The position numbers and the translations under genes were made by a program. This document shows, one piece after another, positions 6,718 through 15,570 of a stretch of 59,497 nt of DNA. The notes beneath the pieces are model-generated. The model did no database searches. It saw only the letters and a program-made list of their open reading frames with translations, and was not told the origin of the DNA. Each line of letters opens with the position of its first letter. The stretch's first letter is position 1. Location of the stretch: positions 1-59,497 of the forward strand of contig JAKQHY010000199.1 of the NCBI GenBank assembly GCA_029555965.1, read 5' to 3'. Source of the stretch: Chloroflexota bacterium. Its GTDB lineage: Bacteria > Chloroflexota > Anaerolineae > B4-G1 > SLSP01.

Positions 6718-9700
6718 TTACCGCATCACCAACGGCAGATAAACCTTGTACCCCAGCGTGCCCACATTAACCGTGACGGTGTGGCTGCCGTAATATCCGC
6801 AGGCATCCTTCGCCGTGAATGCTACCGTGTAAGTCCCCGTCATCGGATAGGTTTGGGTGACGATCAGCCCGCTTCCGCCCACGTTCCACTGATACATCAG
6901 CGGCGTGCCGTTGGTCGCAGCCTCTGCCGTGAACGTCACCGTATCCCCGGCGACCGGCGCGGTGGGCGTAACCACCACATTTACCGCGATGGTCGGGGCC
7001 GCGACGGCAAAGCTGACCGGCGGCCCGACCGTGCTGGTCACGCCCTGCGCGCTGCCGGTGACGCGATAATCGTCGTTCACAATCGCCAGCGACGCCGTAC
7101 ACGGCAGAACCGCGCTGAACTGCCCGACACCGGTTCCGCCGCTCGCCGTGATGGCGTCGAAAGTCCAGTGCATCACGCCGGACTCAAATGTGCCGCCGAT
7201 AGGCCGGTCGAGATGCTCCGGGACGACGTCCGCAAGGGTGACAGCGGTGGCGTCTGCCCCGCCGGTGTTGGTCACGATAAGGGTGTACGTGATAGTGGTT
7301 CCGGCCACGCGATTGCCGTTGTAAGTTTTCGCCAATTCCCAGTTGGGCTGGAAGCTGGCCCCCATGCCCCTGAACCGGCTGAACCCCATCAGCCACGCCG
7401 TCAACACGTTGTTCTCCGTATCCAACGTCTGTCCCTCGCCGCTCCGGGCGCCGATGGCCTCCCACACGCAGAGCTCCAGCGACCCCGACGGCACGCACAC
7501 GTAACGATACAGCTTCAGCGAAGTCTCGTCCATCCCCACCACGTCCGCGTCACTGTACACCAGCGTCACCGTGACCGGCGTGCTGAAGACGAAGCCGGTG
7601 GCGACCGGCGTTTCGCCCAGGTAAGCGTCCAGCTCAAACCCGATCTCCCCGCCGACTAACTCTGGCGGGATTTCTTCCTCTCCCTCCGTCATCTGCGTGA
7701 AGACAATCGTGACCGTCTCGCTGACCGCCGCCGGTGGAACGGTGACGGTCGTGGTCGTCCCCTGCGTTGCCGTGTGTACCAGCGTCGCGCCGGACTGCGG
7801 CGTGACCTGGACGTAGGGCGCTTCGTCCGCGCCCACGTCGAAGCCGCTGCCGTAGGGGCGCGGGTCGCCATCTACGTCGCGGGCCAGCGTGGAGGGGAGG
7901 CCCGCATCCAGCGCCGCCGAGCCGACGCGCAGGTGGTAGCCGTCGGCAGCGAAGCGCGGGTCGGCCTCCCAGTCGTTGAGCAGCGTCACCTCGGCGGCGG
8001 GCGACTGCGCCACCAACGTTGGCGTGCTGTACCACAGCAGCGTGTTTGCCGTCAGCGCGTTGCCTTCGGTGACGCTGATGCCGACGCTGTGATCCACCAG
8101 GATCGTGTTGGTCAGCACCAGCGCGCTGGCGTGGCCGCCCGGCGTGGCCTGCGTGACGTAGACGCCCACGTTCCCGCCGCCGTGGTTGCGCGCGATAGTG
8201 GTGTGCAGTAAGTGCGTCGTCGCGCCGTGGGCGTAGACGCCGCTGCCCACGCTGTCGGCGTGGTTGTCGGCGATGACGTTGTTCGTCCAGATTCCGGCGG
8301 TACGGTTGAGTTCTACGCCGCTGCCCTGCGCCGCCGTGTTGAAGCGCACGACGTTGCGCGTGACCGGCGCGGCGCTCTGGTAGACGCTCAGGCCGCCGCC
8401 ATACCCCACGGCGGTGTTGTGCTGCACGGTGTTCTTGTCCACCGCCACCGCGCCGCCGTAGAGGGTCAGGCCGCCGCCGGAATCCGCCGCCAGGTTGTTG
8501 TCGAAGGTGTTCTGGGCGATCAACCCGGTGCTTTCATAGAAATACGCGCCGCCACCCAGGCCGCCGCGGTTCAGGGTGAAGACGTTGGCTTGCAGCGTGA
8601 CCGCGCTGTGGTGGAAGTATGCTCCGCCGCCCGCGCCCGCCGCGATGTTGTCGAACACAGTGTTGTTGCGGAGCGTGACGGTCGCTGTGATGACGTAGAC
8701 GCCGCCGCCCGCATCCGCCGCCGCAAACGGCGCGCCGCCCTGGTCGGCGGCGTTCCCGCCGGAGAGGGTGAAGCCGTCCACCGTCACGGCGACGCCGCCG
8801 GTGACGTAGAGCACGCGGCCCTGGCCGAGTGCGTCCAGGGTGGTGGGGGTAGCCTGCGGATCGGGATGCAGCCAGTTGGTCGTGGTGTAGCCGCCTTGCA
8901 GCGTCAGGTCTTTGGCGATGTAGGCCACTTGCGTGACTGCGCCGGAGGTCGTCAGGTCGCGGCGGGGGCGGCTGTGGACGGTGGTGCAGGTGCCTGCGAC
9001 TTTGAGCGTGTCGCCCGGCTGCGCGGCATCCACCGCCGCCTGGAGGTCGTTGTAGGTGATGCCCGGCATACTGGAGAGGCGGACGTAGCACGGCGCCGCC
9101 GTCCCGGACGTGCGCCAGCTCATCAGGCGCGGCCCGCCGAGGGAGGGATACTCGTAGGTCACGTTGGGCTTGATCAGCAGTGGGCGATCCAGGAAATAGA
9201 TCGGCGCGATGACCGCGTCGTATTCCACCAGCACCCGGTCGGCCTCCCGGAGATGGTCCAGCCGCGTGGCCGGGTTCGTCTCCGTCACTTCCAGGTCTAT
9301 CAATTGGCGGAAGTACGCGCTGTCCCAGAAGGTGTATTGGCCGCCGCTGTCGGGGTGGAAGAGATCGCTCACGATATTGTGAGCGTCGCCATAGTCCAAC
9401 ACCCACCCGCCGCGATAGACGTTGTACGTACACGTCCCCGGCGCGTCACGGCATGTGCGTAGTTCGTTGTAATATACGCTGCGATCAATGTACACCAGCG
9501 TCACGCTGATGTTCAGCGTCTCGCGCCAACTGTTGGCAATCGCTTCTATGATGGCCTCGGTGCCGGGGTATGCCCACAGTTCGATGCCGGGGAAGCCCGC
9601 GCCGCCGGGATAACCGGCATCCGCCAGATAGGTCTGCGCCTGGGTGGGATTGAACGGGTAGCCCACCGCGCCGTTCTGATAGCCGGGGATGCCGCGCGGG

Positions 9701-12700
9701 ATGACGCTGGTGGCTGCCTCGCGCCAGGGCGTGTGCAGTTGATCCAGCAGCGTCTCCCGGTCAATGGCCGAGGCCAGCGCCATGCGCACGTTCAGGTCGT
9801 TGGTGGGCGTCAGCGCGGTATTCAGCCCCAGGTAGTACAGGCCGGGCCAGGGGACGTTGCGCAATTCGTTGCTCAAGACCGGATCGTTGAAGATGGCGTC
9901 CAGGTCACCAGCGGGCGCGGCGCTGACGTCCAGCAGGCCCGCTTCGTAGGCCGCGACCTGCTCCGCTTCCGGGATGAAGGGCATGGCAATCTGCGCGATG
10001 ACCACCTGCGCCGCGTCGTGGTAGAGCGGGTTCTTGTCCAGGAGGAACCACTTCCCGGCAACCCATTCGGTCAAGTTGTACGGGCCGTTGCCGATGAAGG
10101 GCTGCGTATTTATTGCGTCCAGCCGCACCGGGTACATCGCCGAGGTCGCCAGGAGGCTGGGGAAGTAGGCGGTCGGCTGGCCGAGGGTGAAGCGCAGCGT
10201 GTGTACGTCCACCACCGCCACGCCGACGCTCGCCGGGTCCGTGGTCGCGCCGCTATTGAATTCCCACGCGCCCTGGATTGGGTACAGCACGTAGGCGTAC
10301 CCCGCCCCCGTCGCCGGGTCGAGCATCCGCAGGACGCTGTCAGCGTAGTGCTGCGCCGTCACCGGTACGCCATCCGACCAGAGCGCGTCGCTGCGCAGGG
10401 TGACGGTGTAGACGCGGCCGTCCGGCGAGACGGTGGCGCCGGTGGCGCCTGCCGGGATGAGGGCGCCGTCCGCGTCGTAGCGGTACGGCGCTTCCATCAA
10501 CTGCGCGAGCGCCGTGAGCGCGTTGATGTTGAGAGATTCGACGTTCACGTCCATGCTGCCCGGCTCGACACTGATCGGGTAGACCAGCCGCGTGCGCGCC
10601 AGCGTTTTGACGCCGGACGCGCTATACCGGGCGGCGTCCGCCGTCGCCTCTGCCACGCTCCACATCCCCTGCCCCGCCGGGACGGTGGGCGCGACCTGCG
10701 CCGTCGCCACGAAGGCTATCTCCGTCTCCGGCGGCAGAGCGCCGAGTGAGCAGATGATCGCCTCGCCCCAGGCGCCGGTGAGCGGCGCACACATCCCGCC
10801 CGGCGTGAGGGCGACGGCGCGCTGCCGGGAGTCGAGCGTGAAGGTCAACACCGTGTTCGTCGCGGTGAGCGCGCCGTCGTTGGCGAGCACGACGCTGTAC
10901 GTGAAAGTTTGCCCCGGCACCAGCACCCCCGCCGGCGACGCCGTTTGCAGGGTGAGGTGCGCCCCCGGCGCCTCGTCCGCGCCGAGGTCGTAGCCCAACC
11001 CCATCGGGCGTATCTGCCTATCAATGTCCACCGTCACGCCGGTATCCACCCCGGCGTCGCGCGCCGCCGAGGTCGCGCCGATGTGGTAATCGTCTCCGGT
11101 CAGGAAGGCCGGATCGCCGGTAAGTTGATTCTGCACCGACACAGTGGCCGTGGACGATTGCGAAAGTGTGATGGGGGTGTTGTGCCAGAGGATGCCATTG
11201 ACAGTGAGCGTGCTGTCGTTTTTCACGCGGATGCCGATGTCCTGGCTGTCCAGGATAACATTGGTGATGGCCAGGGTTGAGGGGGCCGGCTGCTCTGGAT
11301 TAAGGTCGCCAATGGATACGCCGCTCCCATCACCGCCGCTGTTGTGGGCCAACGTGGTGTGCAGCATGTGGACTTCCATACCCCCTGAAGGGATGAAGAC
11401 CCCGGTGCCTTCCAGTCCCGCCTGGTTGTTGGCAATGATGACATTGCTGAAGGTGATGTATGGGGTAAAGGAAATGCCATAGGAACCAACGCCGCCGCCG
11501 CGTTCGTCAGCCGTGTTGGACATGATCACCGTCTCGTTGAGCGCGGTCGTCGTCTCCAAAGCCAGCCCGCCGCCCATGCTGCGCGCGTGATTGGCGATGA
11601 AGGTACAGCCGATGAAATCGCCGCCTCCCATTGCCGCCGTGGAATACCCGCCGCCGTTTTGGGCATCGTTCATTTCGAAGTAGCTGTTGACAATGTCCAT
11701 GCCGCCGGCATGGACGGCCAGCCCGCCGCCGGCCTCCGTGACGGTGTTCGAGGTGAACGTGTTCCCTCTGAAGATAGAGTCAATACCGCAAAAGCTCGTA
11801 TACATCCCGCCGCCCTGCCGGGCAGTGTTCCCAAAGAAGTGATTATTTGTCACCGTGAAGTCGTAGTCGAGGCAGTAAACGTACAACCCGCCGCCGGAAC
11901 TGCCGTTCGGATCCGTAGGCATATGCCCTCCTGCCTGAGCGAGGGCATTTCCGCCGGTAATGTGCAGGCCATCAATCACAATCCCCTGGCCCCCGACGAT
12001 GAAAAATACGCGCCCCTGCCCCTGCGCGTCCAGCGTGGTGACGTTGACCTCTGGGTCCGGCGTGGTCCAGTTGGCGGTGGTGTAGCCCCCCTGGATCGTC
12101 ACACCTTTGTCGAGGTAGACCATCTGCGTCACGCCCGCGCGGGCGCTCACGCCGGTGTACGTACCGGCGGCTACTTTGATCAGGTCGCCTTCGCCGGCGT
12201 CATCCACGGCGGCCTGTACGGAGGCATACGGACAGCCGCTGAGGCAGACGTACCGGGTTGTGCGGAACTCCGACACCGCATACACTGGCTCCCAATCGCC
12301 ATTTTGATAACGCGCTATCCAACTCCATTGCGGGAGCACGTCGCCGTTGCCGTCGAAGCCTTCGTACATCCCCACCACGCCGTAGTAGCTGGGGGTCGCG
12401 CCGATCATGCTGCGCACGTCCGCCGGGGTGGGGGAGTTGGCCCGATGGAGCGCGTCCAGCAGGATGCCCGCCGCATCGTAGGCGAACGCGCCGAAGATGC
12501 CCGGATCGTCGGGGACGTTGACAAAGTTGGCCGCCTGATAGTCGCTCACCAACCCCGTCCAGCCGGGCATCGCCCAGAAAGGCCGCTGGTGCATGGCGAT
12601 GAAGTCTCCGACGACGGCAGCATCCCCCGCCCATCCCTGATAGGCATACATCCACATCGGCGCCTCGGCCAGGGAGTCCCAGGCAATGGGGATGGCGCCC

Positions 12701-14400
12701 ATCCCCATCTCGTAAGCGGTCTGGCTGAGCCGTCCCGGCTCTTCCGCCGCGTAACCTGCGACGAAAATCACGTCGGGGGCTTCTGAGCGGATCGTGTTCA
12801 GGATGCTGGGGAAATCACCCACGTTGGTGACGGGCCAGTCGCTAGTGACGACGCCGCCCAGCGCCGTGAACGTGTCCGAGTACACATCCCGCAGCCACTC
12901 GGCGCCGGGTTCGTGGATGATGACGCTGCGCGCGTACCCCATCATCTGCCGAAAGTACGTCGCCAGGAATTGCGAGGCTGACGCATCGTGCGCCACCATG
13001 CGGAACGTGGTGTTGTAGCCCTGCTGCGTGAGATCGGCCCGCGTGGACGAGGGCGAAATCATCGGGACGCCCGCCGCTGCGTAGAGTGGCTGCGCCGGGA
13101 GGCTGGCCCTGCTGCACGTATGGCCGATGACGGCCACCGGGCCTGCATCCAACAGGCTTTGCGCCGCCGTGATGGCCTGCGTCGCGTCGCAGGCGTCGTC
13201 GGCGATGGTCAGGTGCAGCGTGTAGTTCAGCCCGCCGAGCGTCAGTCCGCCCGCTGCGTTCGTCTGGCTGATGACGAGCTGCACGGCGTTGACTTCCTGC
13301 CAGCCGATTTGGGCGTTCTCCCCGCTCAAATCGGCGGCGACGCCCACGGTGGCGACGCACGGGCCGTAGACATCCAGCCAACCCTCGCGGAGACCTTGCT
13401 CCACGCCGGAAAGCCGGGAGCGCACGCTTTGCGGGATTTGTGGGTCGGTCTCGTGGAAGGGCGCGAGGCTCACGCCGCCCTCGGCCATCGTGTACAGCAC
13501 GGTGCCGGGCGTGAACGCGCCGGCGTTGGCGTCGGCAATGGTGGCGAAGACGGCGTTGTCCAGCCGCTTCAGTGCGCTGCTGAGCAGCCGGTCGGAGCCG
13601 GGGACGGCGCCGCTGTCGAACAGCGTGACGTACTGGTCGGAGTCCACGCCGATGGCCCACGCGCCGGATTGCGTCGCTGTGAGGATCGCGCCGTTGCCGG
13701 TGGCCCCGCCCGCGCCGAAGATCACGTCCGCGCCCAGGCCGAGCATCGTCTGCGCCTCTTGCGCGCCGAGGTCGGGGTCAACAAACGTGCCGGTGGTGGT
13801 GATGAGGACGGTGGTGGCGGGGGTGGCGCAGCGCGCGCCATTCTGATAGCCGTTCATAAAGCGCTGCACCGGCGGGATGTCCATCCCGCCCACCGCGCCG
13901 ACGGTATGGCTGCCCGACATCAGCGCAGCGAGCGTCCCGGCCAGATAGCCGGCCTGGTCTTCGGCGAAGGTCAGCCCGCGCAGGTTGGGGGGCGGCGTTT
14001 CCCAAACGTAGTCCACCAGGGCAAAATTGACGCCCGGATAGAGCACCGCCGCCTGCGAGATCGCGTCGGCCATCAGCAAGCTCACACCGAAGCAGAGGTC
14101 AGCGCCGTTCTGGGCGCACTGCTCCAAATTGGGCAGGTAATCCGCGGAGGTGGCGGAGGTGTAGACTTGATAGGCAACGCCCAGTTCAGTTTCCGCGCGC
14201 AGGACGCCCATAAAACTCAGCTCGTTGAAGCTGTGATCGTAGAGGTCGGGGCCGTCTGTCACCAGGCCGACCGCGATGGCGGTGGGCGCCTGGGGGCGTG
14301 TCTGCCCGCTGGCCCGGCGTAGCGTCGCGCCGACCAGCGCGAGGGGCATCACCACCAGGGCTATAGCCAGTCCGGTGGTTACAAGGAATTTGTGTTTCAT
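6718..14400 (-). CDS. Giant exported protein fusing three solute-binding domains, two beta-helices and PKD/DUF11 modules
   Basis: 2560 aa from the ATG at 14400, chosen because GGGGGA stands about 8 bases upstream and the sequence opens with a signal peptide (MKHKFLVTTGLAIALVV). Approximate layout: 41-345, type I binding fold of the BMP/Med family (LVTDGPDLYDHSFNE); 348-700, second type I fold like LivJ/LivK (GVAADLSGENAQIG); 715-1130, right-handed parallel beta-helix; 1145-1270, DUF11-like; 1275-1757, type II oligopeptide-binding fold (SBP_bac_5: YTVTLRSDALWSDG, FIGNGPYNLTEW); 1770-2190, second beta-helix; 2190-2320, unrecognised beta-rich part; 2350-2440, DUF11; 2470-2550, PKD; the end is YLPLVMR. 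No transporter genes adjoin it. It probably acts as an extracellular, surface-held ligand-binding or adhesive protein; transport is uncertain. No break in frame is visible. Confidence 0.85.
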   Translation of the reverse strand: MKHKFLVTTGLAIALVVMPLALVGATLRRASGQTRPQAPTAIAVGLVTDGPDLYDHSFNELSFMGVLRAETELGVAYQVYTSATSADYLPNLEQCAQNGADLCFGVSLLMADAISQAAVLYPGVNFALVDYVWETPPPNLRGLTFAEDQAGYLAGTLAALMSGSHTVGAVGGMDIPPVQRFMNGYQNGARCATPATTVLITTTGTFVDPDLGAQEAQTMLGLGADVIFGAGGATGNGAILTATQSGAWAIGVDSDQYVTLFDSGAVPGSDRLLSSALKRLDNAVFATIADANAGAFTPGTVLYTMAEGGVSLAPFHETDPQIPQSVRSRLSGVEQGLREGWLDVYGPCVATVGVAADLSGENAQIGWQEVNAVQLVISQTNAAGGLTLGGLNYTLHLTIADDACDATQAITAAQSLLDAGPVAVIGHTCSRASLPAQPLYAAAGVPMISPSSTRADLTQQGYNTTFRMVAHDASASQFLATYFRQMMGYARSVIIHEPGAEWLRDVYSDTFTALGGVVTSDWPVTNVGDFPSILNTIRSEAPDVIFVAGYAAEEPGRLSQTAYEMGMGAIPIAWDSLAEAPMWMYAYQGWAGDAAVVGDFIAMHQRPFWAMPGWTGLVSDYQAANFVNVPDDPGIFGAFAYDAAGILLDALHRANSPTPADVRSMIGATPSYYGVVGMYEGFDGNGDVLPQWSWIARYQNGDWEPVYAVSEFRTTRYVCLSGCPYASVQAAVDDAGEGDLIKVAAGTYTGVSARAGVTQMVYLDKGVTIQGGYTTANWTTPDPEVNVTTLDAQGQGRVFFIVGGQGIVIDGLHITGGNALAQAGGHMPTDPNGSSGGGLYVYCLDYDFTVTNNHFFGNTARQGGGMYTSFCGIDSIFRGNTFTSNTVTEAGGGLAVHAGGMDIVNSYFEMNDAQNGGGYSTAAMGGGDFIGCTFIANHARSMGGGLALETTTALNETVIMSNTADERGGGVGSYGISFTPYITFSNVIIANNQAGLEGTGVFIPSGGMEVHMLHTTLAHNSGGDGSGVSIGDLNPEQPAPSTLAITNVILDSQDIGIRVKNDSTLTVNGILWHNTPITLSQSSTATVSVQNQLTGDPAFLTGDDYHIGATSAARDAGVDTGVTVDIDRQIRPMGLGYDLGADEAPGAHLTLQTASPAGVLVPGQTFTYSVVLANDGALTATNTVLTFTLDSRQRAVALTPGGMCAPLTGAWGEAIICSLGALPPETEIAFVATAQVAPTVPAGQGMWSVAEATADAARYSASGVKTLARTRLVYPISVEPGSMDVNVESLNINALTALAQLMEAPYRYDADGALIPAGATGATVSPDGRVYTVTLRSDALWSDGVPVTAQHYADSVLRMLDPATGAGYAYVLYPIQGAWEFNSGATTDPASVGVAVVDVHTLRFTLGQPTAYFPSLLATSAMYPVRLDAINTQPFIGNGPYNLTEWVAGKWFLLDKNPLYHDAAQVVIAQIAMPFIPEAEQVAAYEAGLLDVSAAPAGDLDAIFNDPVLSNELRNVPWPGLYYLGLNTALTPTNDLNVRMALASAIDRETLLDQLHTPWREAATSVIPRGIPGYQNGAVGYPFNPTQAQTYLADAGYPGGAGFPGIELWAYPGTEAIIEAIANSWRETLNISVTLVYIDRSVYYNELRTCRDAPGTCTYNVYRGGWVLDYGDAHNIVSDLFHPDSGGQYTFWDSAYFRQLIDLEVTETNPATRLDHLREADRVLVEYDAVIAPIYFLDRPLLIKPNVTYEYPSLGGPRLMSWRTSGTAAPCYVRLSSMPGITYNDLQAAVDAAQPGDTLKVAGTCTTVHSRPRRDLTTSGAVTQVAYIAKDLTLQGGYTTTNWLHPDPQATPTTLDALGQGRVLYVTGGVAVTVDGFTLSGGNAADQGGAPFAAADAGGGVYVITATVTLRNNTVFDNIAAGAGGGAYFHHSAVTLQANVFTLNRGGLGGGAYFYESTGLIAQNTFDNNLAADSGGGLTLYGGAVAVDKNTVQHNTAVGYGGGLSVYQSAAPVTRNVVRFNTAAQGSGVELNRTAGIWTNNVIADNHADSVGSGVYAHGATTHLLHTTIARNHGGGNVGVYVTQATPGGHASALVLTNTILVDHSVGISVTEGNALTANTLLWYSTPTLVAQSPAAEVTLLNDWEADPRFAADGYHLRVGSAALDAGLPSTLARDVDGDPRPYGSGFDVGADEAPYVQVTPQSGATLVHTATQGTTTTVTVPPAAVSETVTIVFTQMTEGEEEIPPELVGGEIGFELDAYLGETPVATGFVFSTPVTVTLVYSDADVVGMDETSLKLYRYVCVPSGSLELCVWEAIGARSGEGQTLDTENNVLTAWLMGFSRFRGMGASFQPNWELAKTYNGNRVAGTTITYTLIVTNTGGADATAVTLADVVPEHLDRPIGGTFESGVMHWTFDAITASGGTGVGQFSAVLPCTASLAIVNDDYRVTGSAQGVTSTVGPPVSFAVAAPTIAVNVVVTPTAPVAGDTVTFTAEAATNGTPLMYQWNVGGSGLIVTQTYPMTGTYTVAFTAKDACGYYGSHTVTVNVGTLGYKVYLPLVMR

Positions 14401-14561
14401 GGGATTTTCCCCCTTAATTTTTGCGAAACCTTGTATTGAAGACCTTACAGAAGTCAGTCGGCGAAGATAAAACTGGCGGGGAGAGTCATCTTTATTGTAG
14501 CATAAATCACGACAGAAGGATAAACCAAATTTCGGTTTCTGCCCCAACCCTGGTCACGACC

Positions 14562-14650
14562 AGGGCATGATCGTTCTCGGCAGCCCCCGCCCGCCAGGGA
14601 GGTTTTGCGGCTAAAGCTGCCAGGAAAAAGGTTGTTTTGCGGTGACAGGG
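14562..14650 (+). repeat. Partial copy of dispersed palindromic element
   Basis: The segment from AGGGCATGATCGTTCTCGG through TTTTGCGGCTAAAGCTGCC to TTTTGCGGTGACAGGG matches, in the same order, the left half of the element at 30742-30924 (AGGGCTTTATCATTCTCGG, TTTTGCGGCTGAAGCCGCC, TTTTGCGGTGACGGG). The right half with the inverted end is missing. Confidence 0.6.
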
Positions 14651-14682
14651 TGGTAGGCCGTTACCACAGAACTCCTTGTGAC

Positions 14683-14711
14683 TTGTCGGGTAGAATAGCT
14701 CAGGCTATAAT
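14683..14711 (+). promoter_or_regulatory. Sigma70-like promoter of the GerW-like gene pair
   Basis: TTGTCG (14683-14688), 17-base spacer, TATAAT (14706-14711), then GGGAGGTG upstream of the ATG at 14736. Predicted RNA start is near 14718. Confidence 0.65.
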
Positions 14712-14735
14712 ACTCGTGGTACAGGGAGGTGAAAA

Positions 14736-15038
14736 ATGACAATACCTACGCAACGAATTCAAATGGTTGCCGGGACGCCGATTGAGGTAGGCTCGCGGCG
14801 GTTGCTCCCCTCGGTGATGGTGTCTACTTTGCGCGGCGGCGCAGCCGGGCCGGCAGGATTGCGCGTGGTGCGGTTGCGTCCGGTTTCACTCGTCGTGGAT
14901 GGGCCGGATGGGGCGCGATGGTTGCCTATCCCCAATGCGCTGGCCGAGACCTTGGCGCCTTTTTTGGTTGCCAGTGTGGGGGTGGCTGCACTCAGCATCG
15001 TGTTGATGGTGTTAATCCGCTTAATGCGAGGAAGATAG
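14736..15038 (+). CDS. Small membrane protein resembling a diverged GerW/YtfJ protein
   Basis: 100 aa, with GGAGGTG 5 bases before the ATG. Residues 13-60 (GTPIEVGSRRLLPSVMV, then RLRPVSLVVDGPDG) follow the plan of the GerW protein encoded just downstream (GKPQQYGDRVVIPVATM, then ARPVAYIEIDSEG). Both end in one hydrophobic segment, here about residues 72-96, followed by a basic tail (RLMRGR). The Gly-rich loop of the family is shortened to about GGAAGPAG. It probably sits in the membrane with its soluble part on the cytoplasmic side; that topology is inferred from the positive C-terminal end and is not certain. Function unknown. The similarity to the neighbour suggests an old tandem duplication. 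Confidence 0.65.
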   Translation: MTIPTQRIQMVAGTPIEVGSRRLLPSVMVSTLRGGAAGPAGLRVVRLRPVSLVVDGPDGARWLPIPNALAETLAPFLVASVGVAALSIVLMVLIRLMRGR

Positions 15039-15131
15039 GAATATTCGCTATCACGGAGCGAATGGCGGGTTACGATTTTTGCCAATCGCTATATGTTATT
15101 TGCTATTGGCTATTTACACGGGAGGCAGGAA

Positions 15132-15566
15132 ATGAAAGAGGATATGCAGGTGGTATTGGATAAGTTGGATGTTGTGACGAACGAGGTCAATGTAGATCGG
15201 GTGTTTGGCAAGCCGCAGCAGTATGGCGACCGCGTCGTGATTCCGGTGGCGACGATGCTGTACGGAGTTGCCATTGGGGGAGGGGAGGCTGAAGGGAACA
15301 GCAAATCGGCAACTGTATGCTGTGAAGAAGAGTCCCCTGCCCATCCGGAAGTGGAAGCGAATATGCCGGTAGGTAGCGGCGTGGGCGGTGCGGGAGGCGC
15401 TATCGCGCGGCCGGTGGCCTACATCGAAATTGACTCTGAGGGGGTGCGCGTCAAGCCGATTATGAACGAACAGGTGCTGGCGCTGGCTGGCATCTGTTTG
15501 GGCGGGTGGGCCATTGCCTGGTTTGCCGCGGTGCTGATGACTATTTTCGGCCCGCGTGATTCTTAA
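15132..15566 (+). CDS. GerW/YtfJ-family protein with C-terminal membrane segment
   Basis: 144 aa. The ATG at 15132 is preferred to one at 15093 because GGAGG stands 6 bases upstream and the protein then begins like the family. GerW/YtfJ hallmarks are present: VDRVFGKPQQYGDRVVIPVA (about 18-37), a Gly-rich stretch (YGVAIGGGEAEG and later GSGVGGAGG), then RPVAYIEIDSEGVRVKPI. A hydrophobic segment (about 118-138) ends the protein. In Bacillus the family is linked to spore germination, but homologues are common in non-sporulating bacteria and their job is unknown. Nothing else in this window points to sporulation. It forms a probable operon with the preceding gene and the following laccase-domain gene. 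Confidence 0.8.
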   Translation: MKEDMQVVLDKLDVVTNEVNVDRVFGKPQQYGDRVVIPVATMLYGVAIGGGEAEGNSKSATVCCEEESPAHPEVEANMPVGSGVGGAGGAIARPVAYIEIDSEGVRVKPIMNEQVLALAGICLGGWAIAWFAAVLMTIFGPRDS

Positions 15567-15570
15567 GGGG

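Larger units (their letters stand above)
14401..14735. other. Divergent intergenic region between giant protein and GerW-like gene
   Basis: 335 bases without a gene. Next to 14400 is the ribosome site of the giant gene; a TACAAT resembling a minus-strand -10 lies near 14505-14510 without a convincing -35. The middle (14562-14650) holds a half copy of the dispersed element seen at 30742-30924. The right end carries the promoter of the 14736 gene. Confidence 0.6.

Noticed and set aside
8212..9462. Long plus-strand open frame (416 codons) opposite the giant gene
   Set aside because: Arg/Ala/Val/Gly-rich shadow typical of high-G+C antisense frames; the minus frame carries recognisable domains throughout.
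12988..14322. 444-codon plus-strand frame opposite the start of the giant gene
   Set aside because: Antisense shadow of the BMP-type and LivK-type domains; no motif and no ribosome site.
14736..15566. Evidence for endospore formation from GerW-like genes
   Set aside because: GerW/YtfJ homologues are widespread in non-sporulating bacteria and no other sporulation gene is present; FtsK/SpoIIIE is universal.
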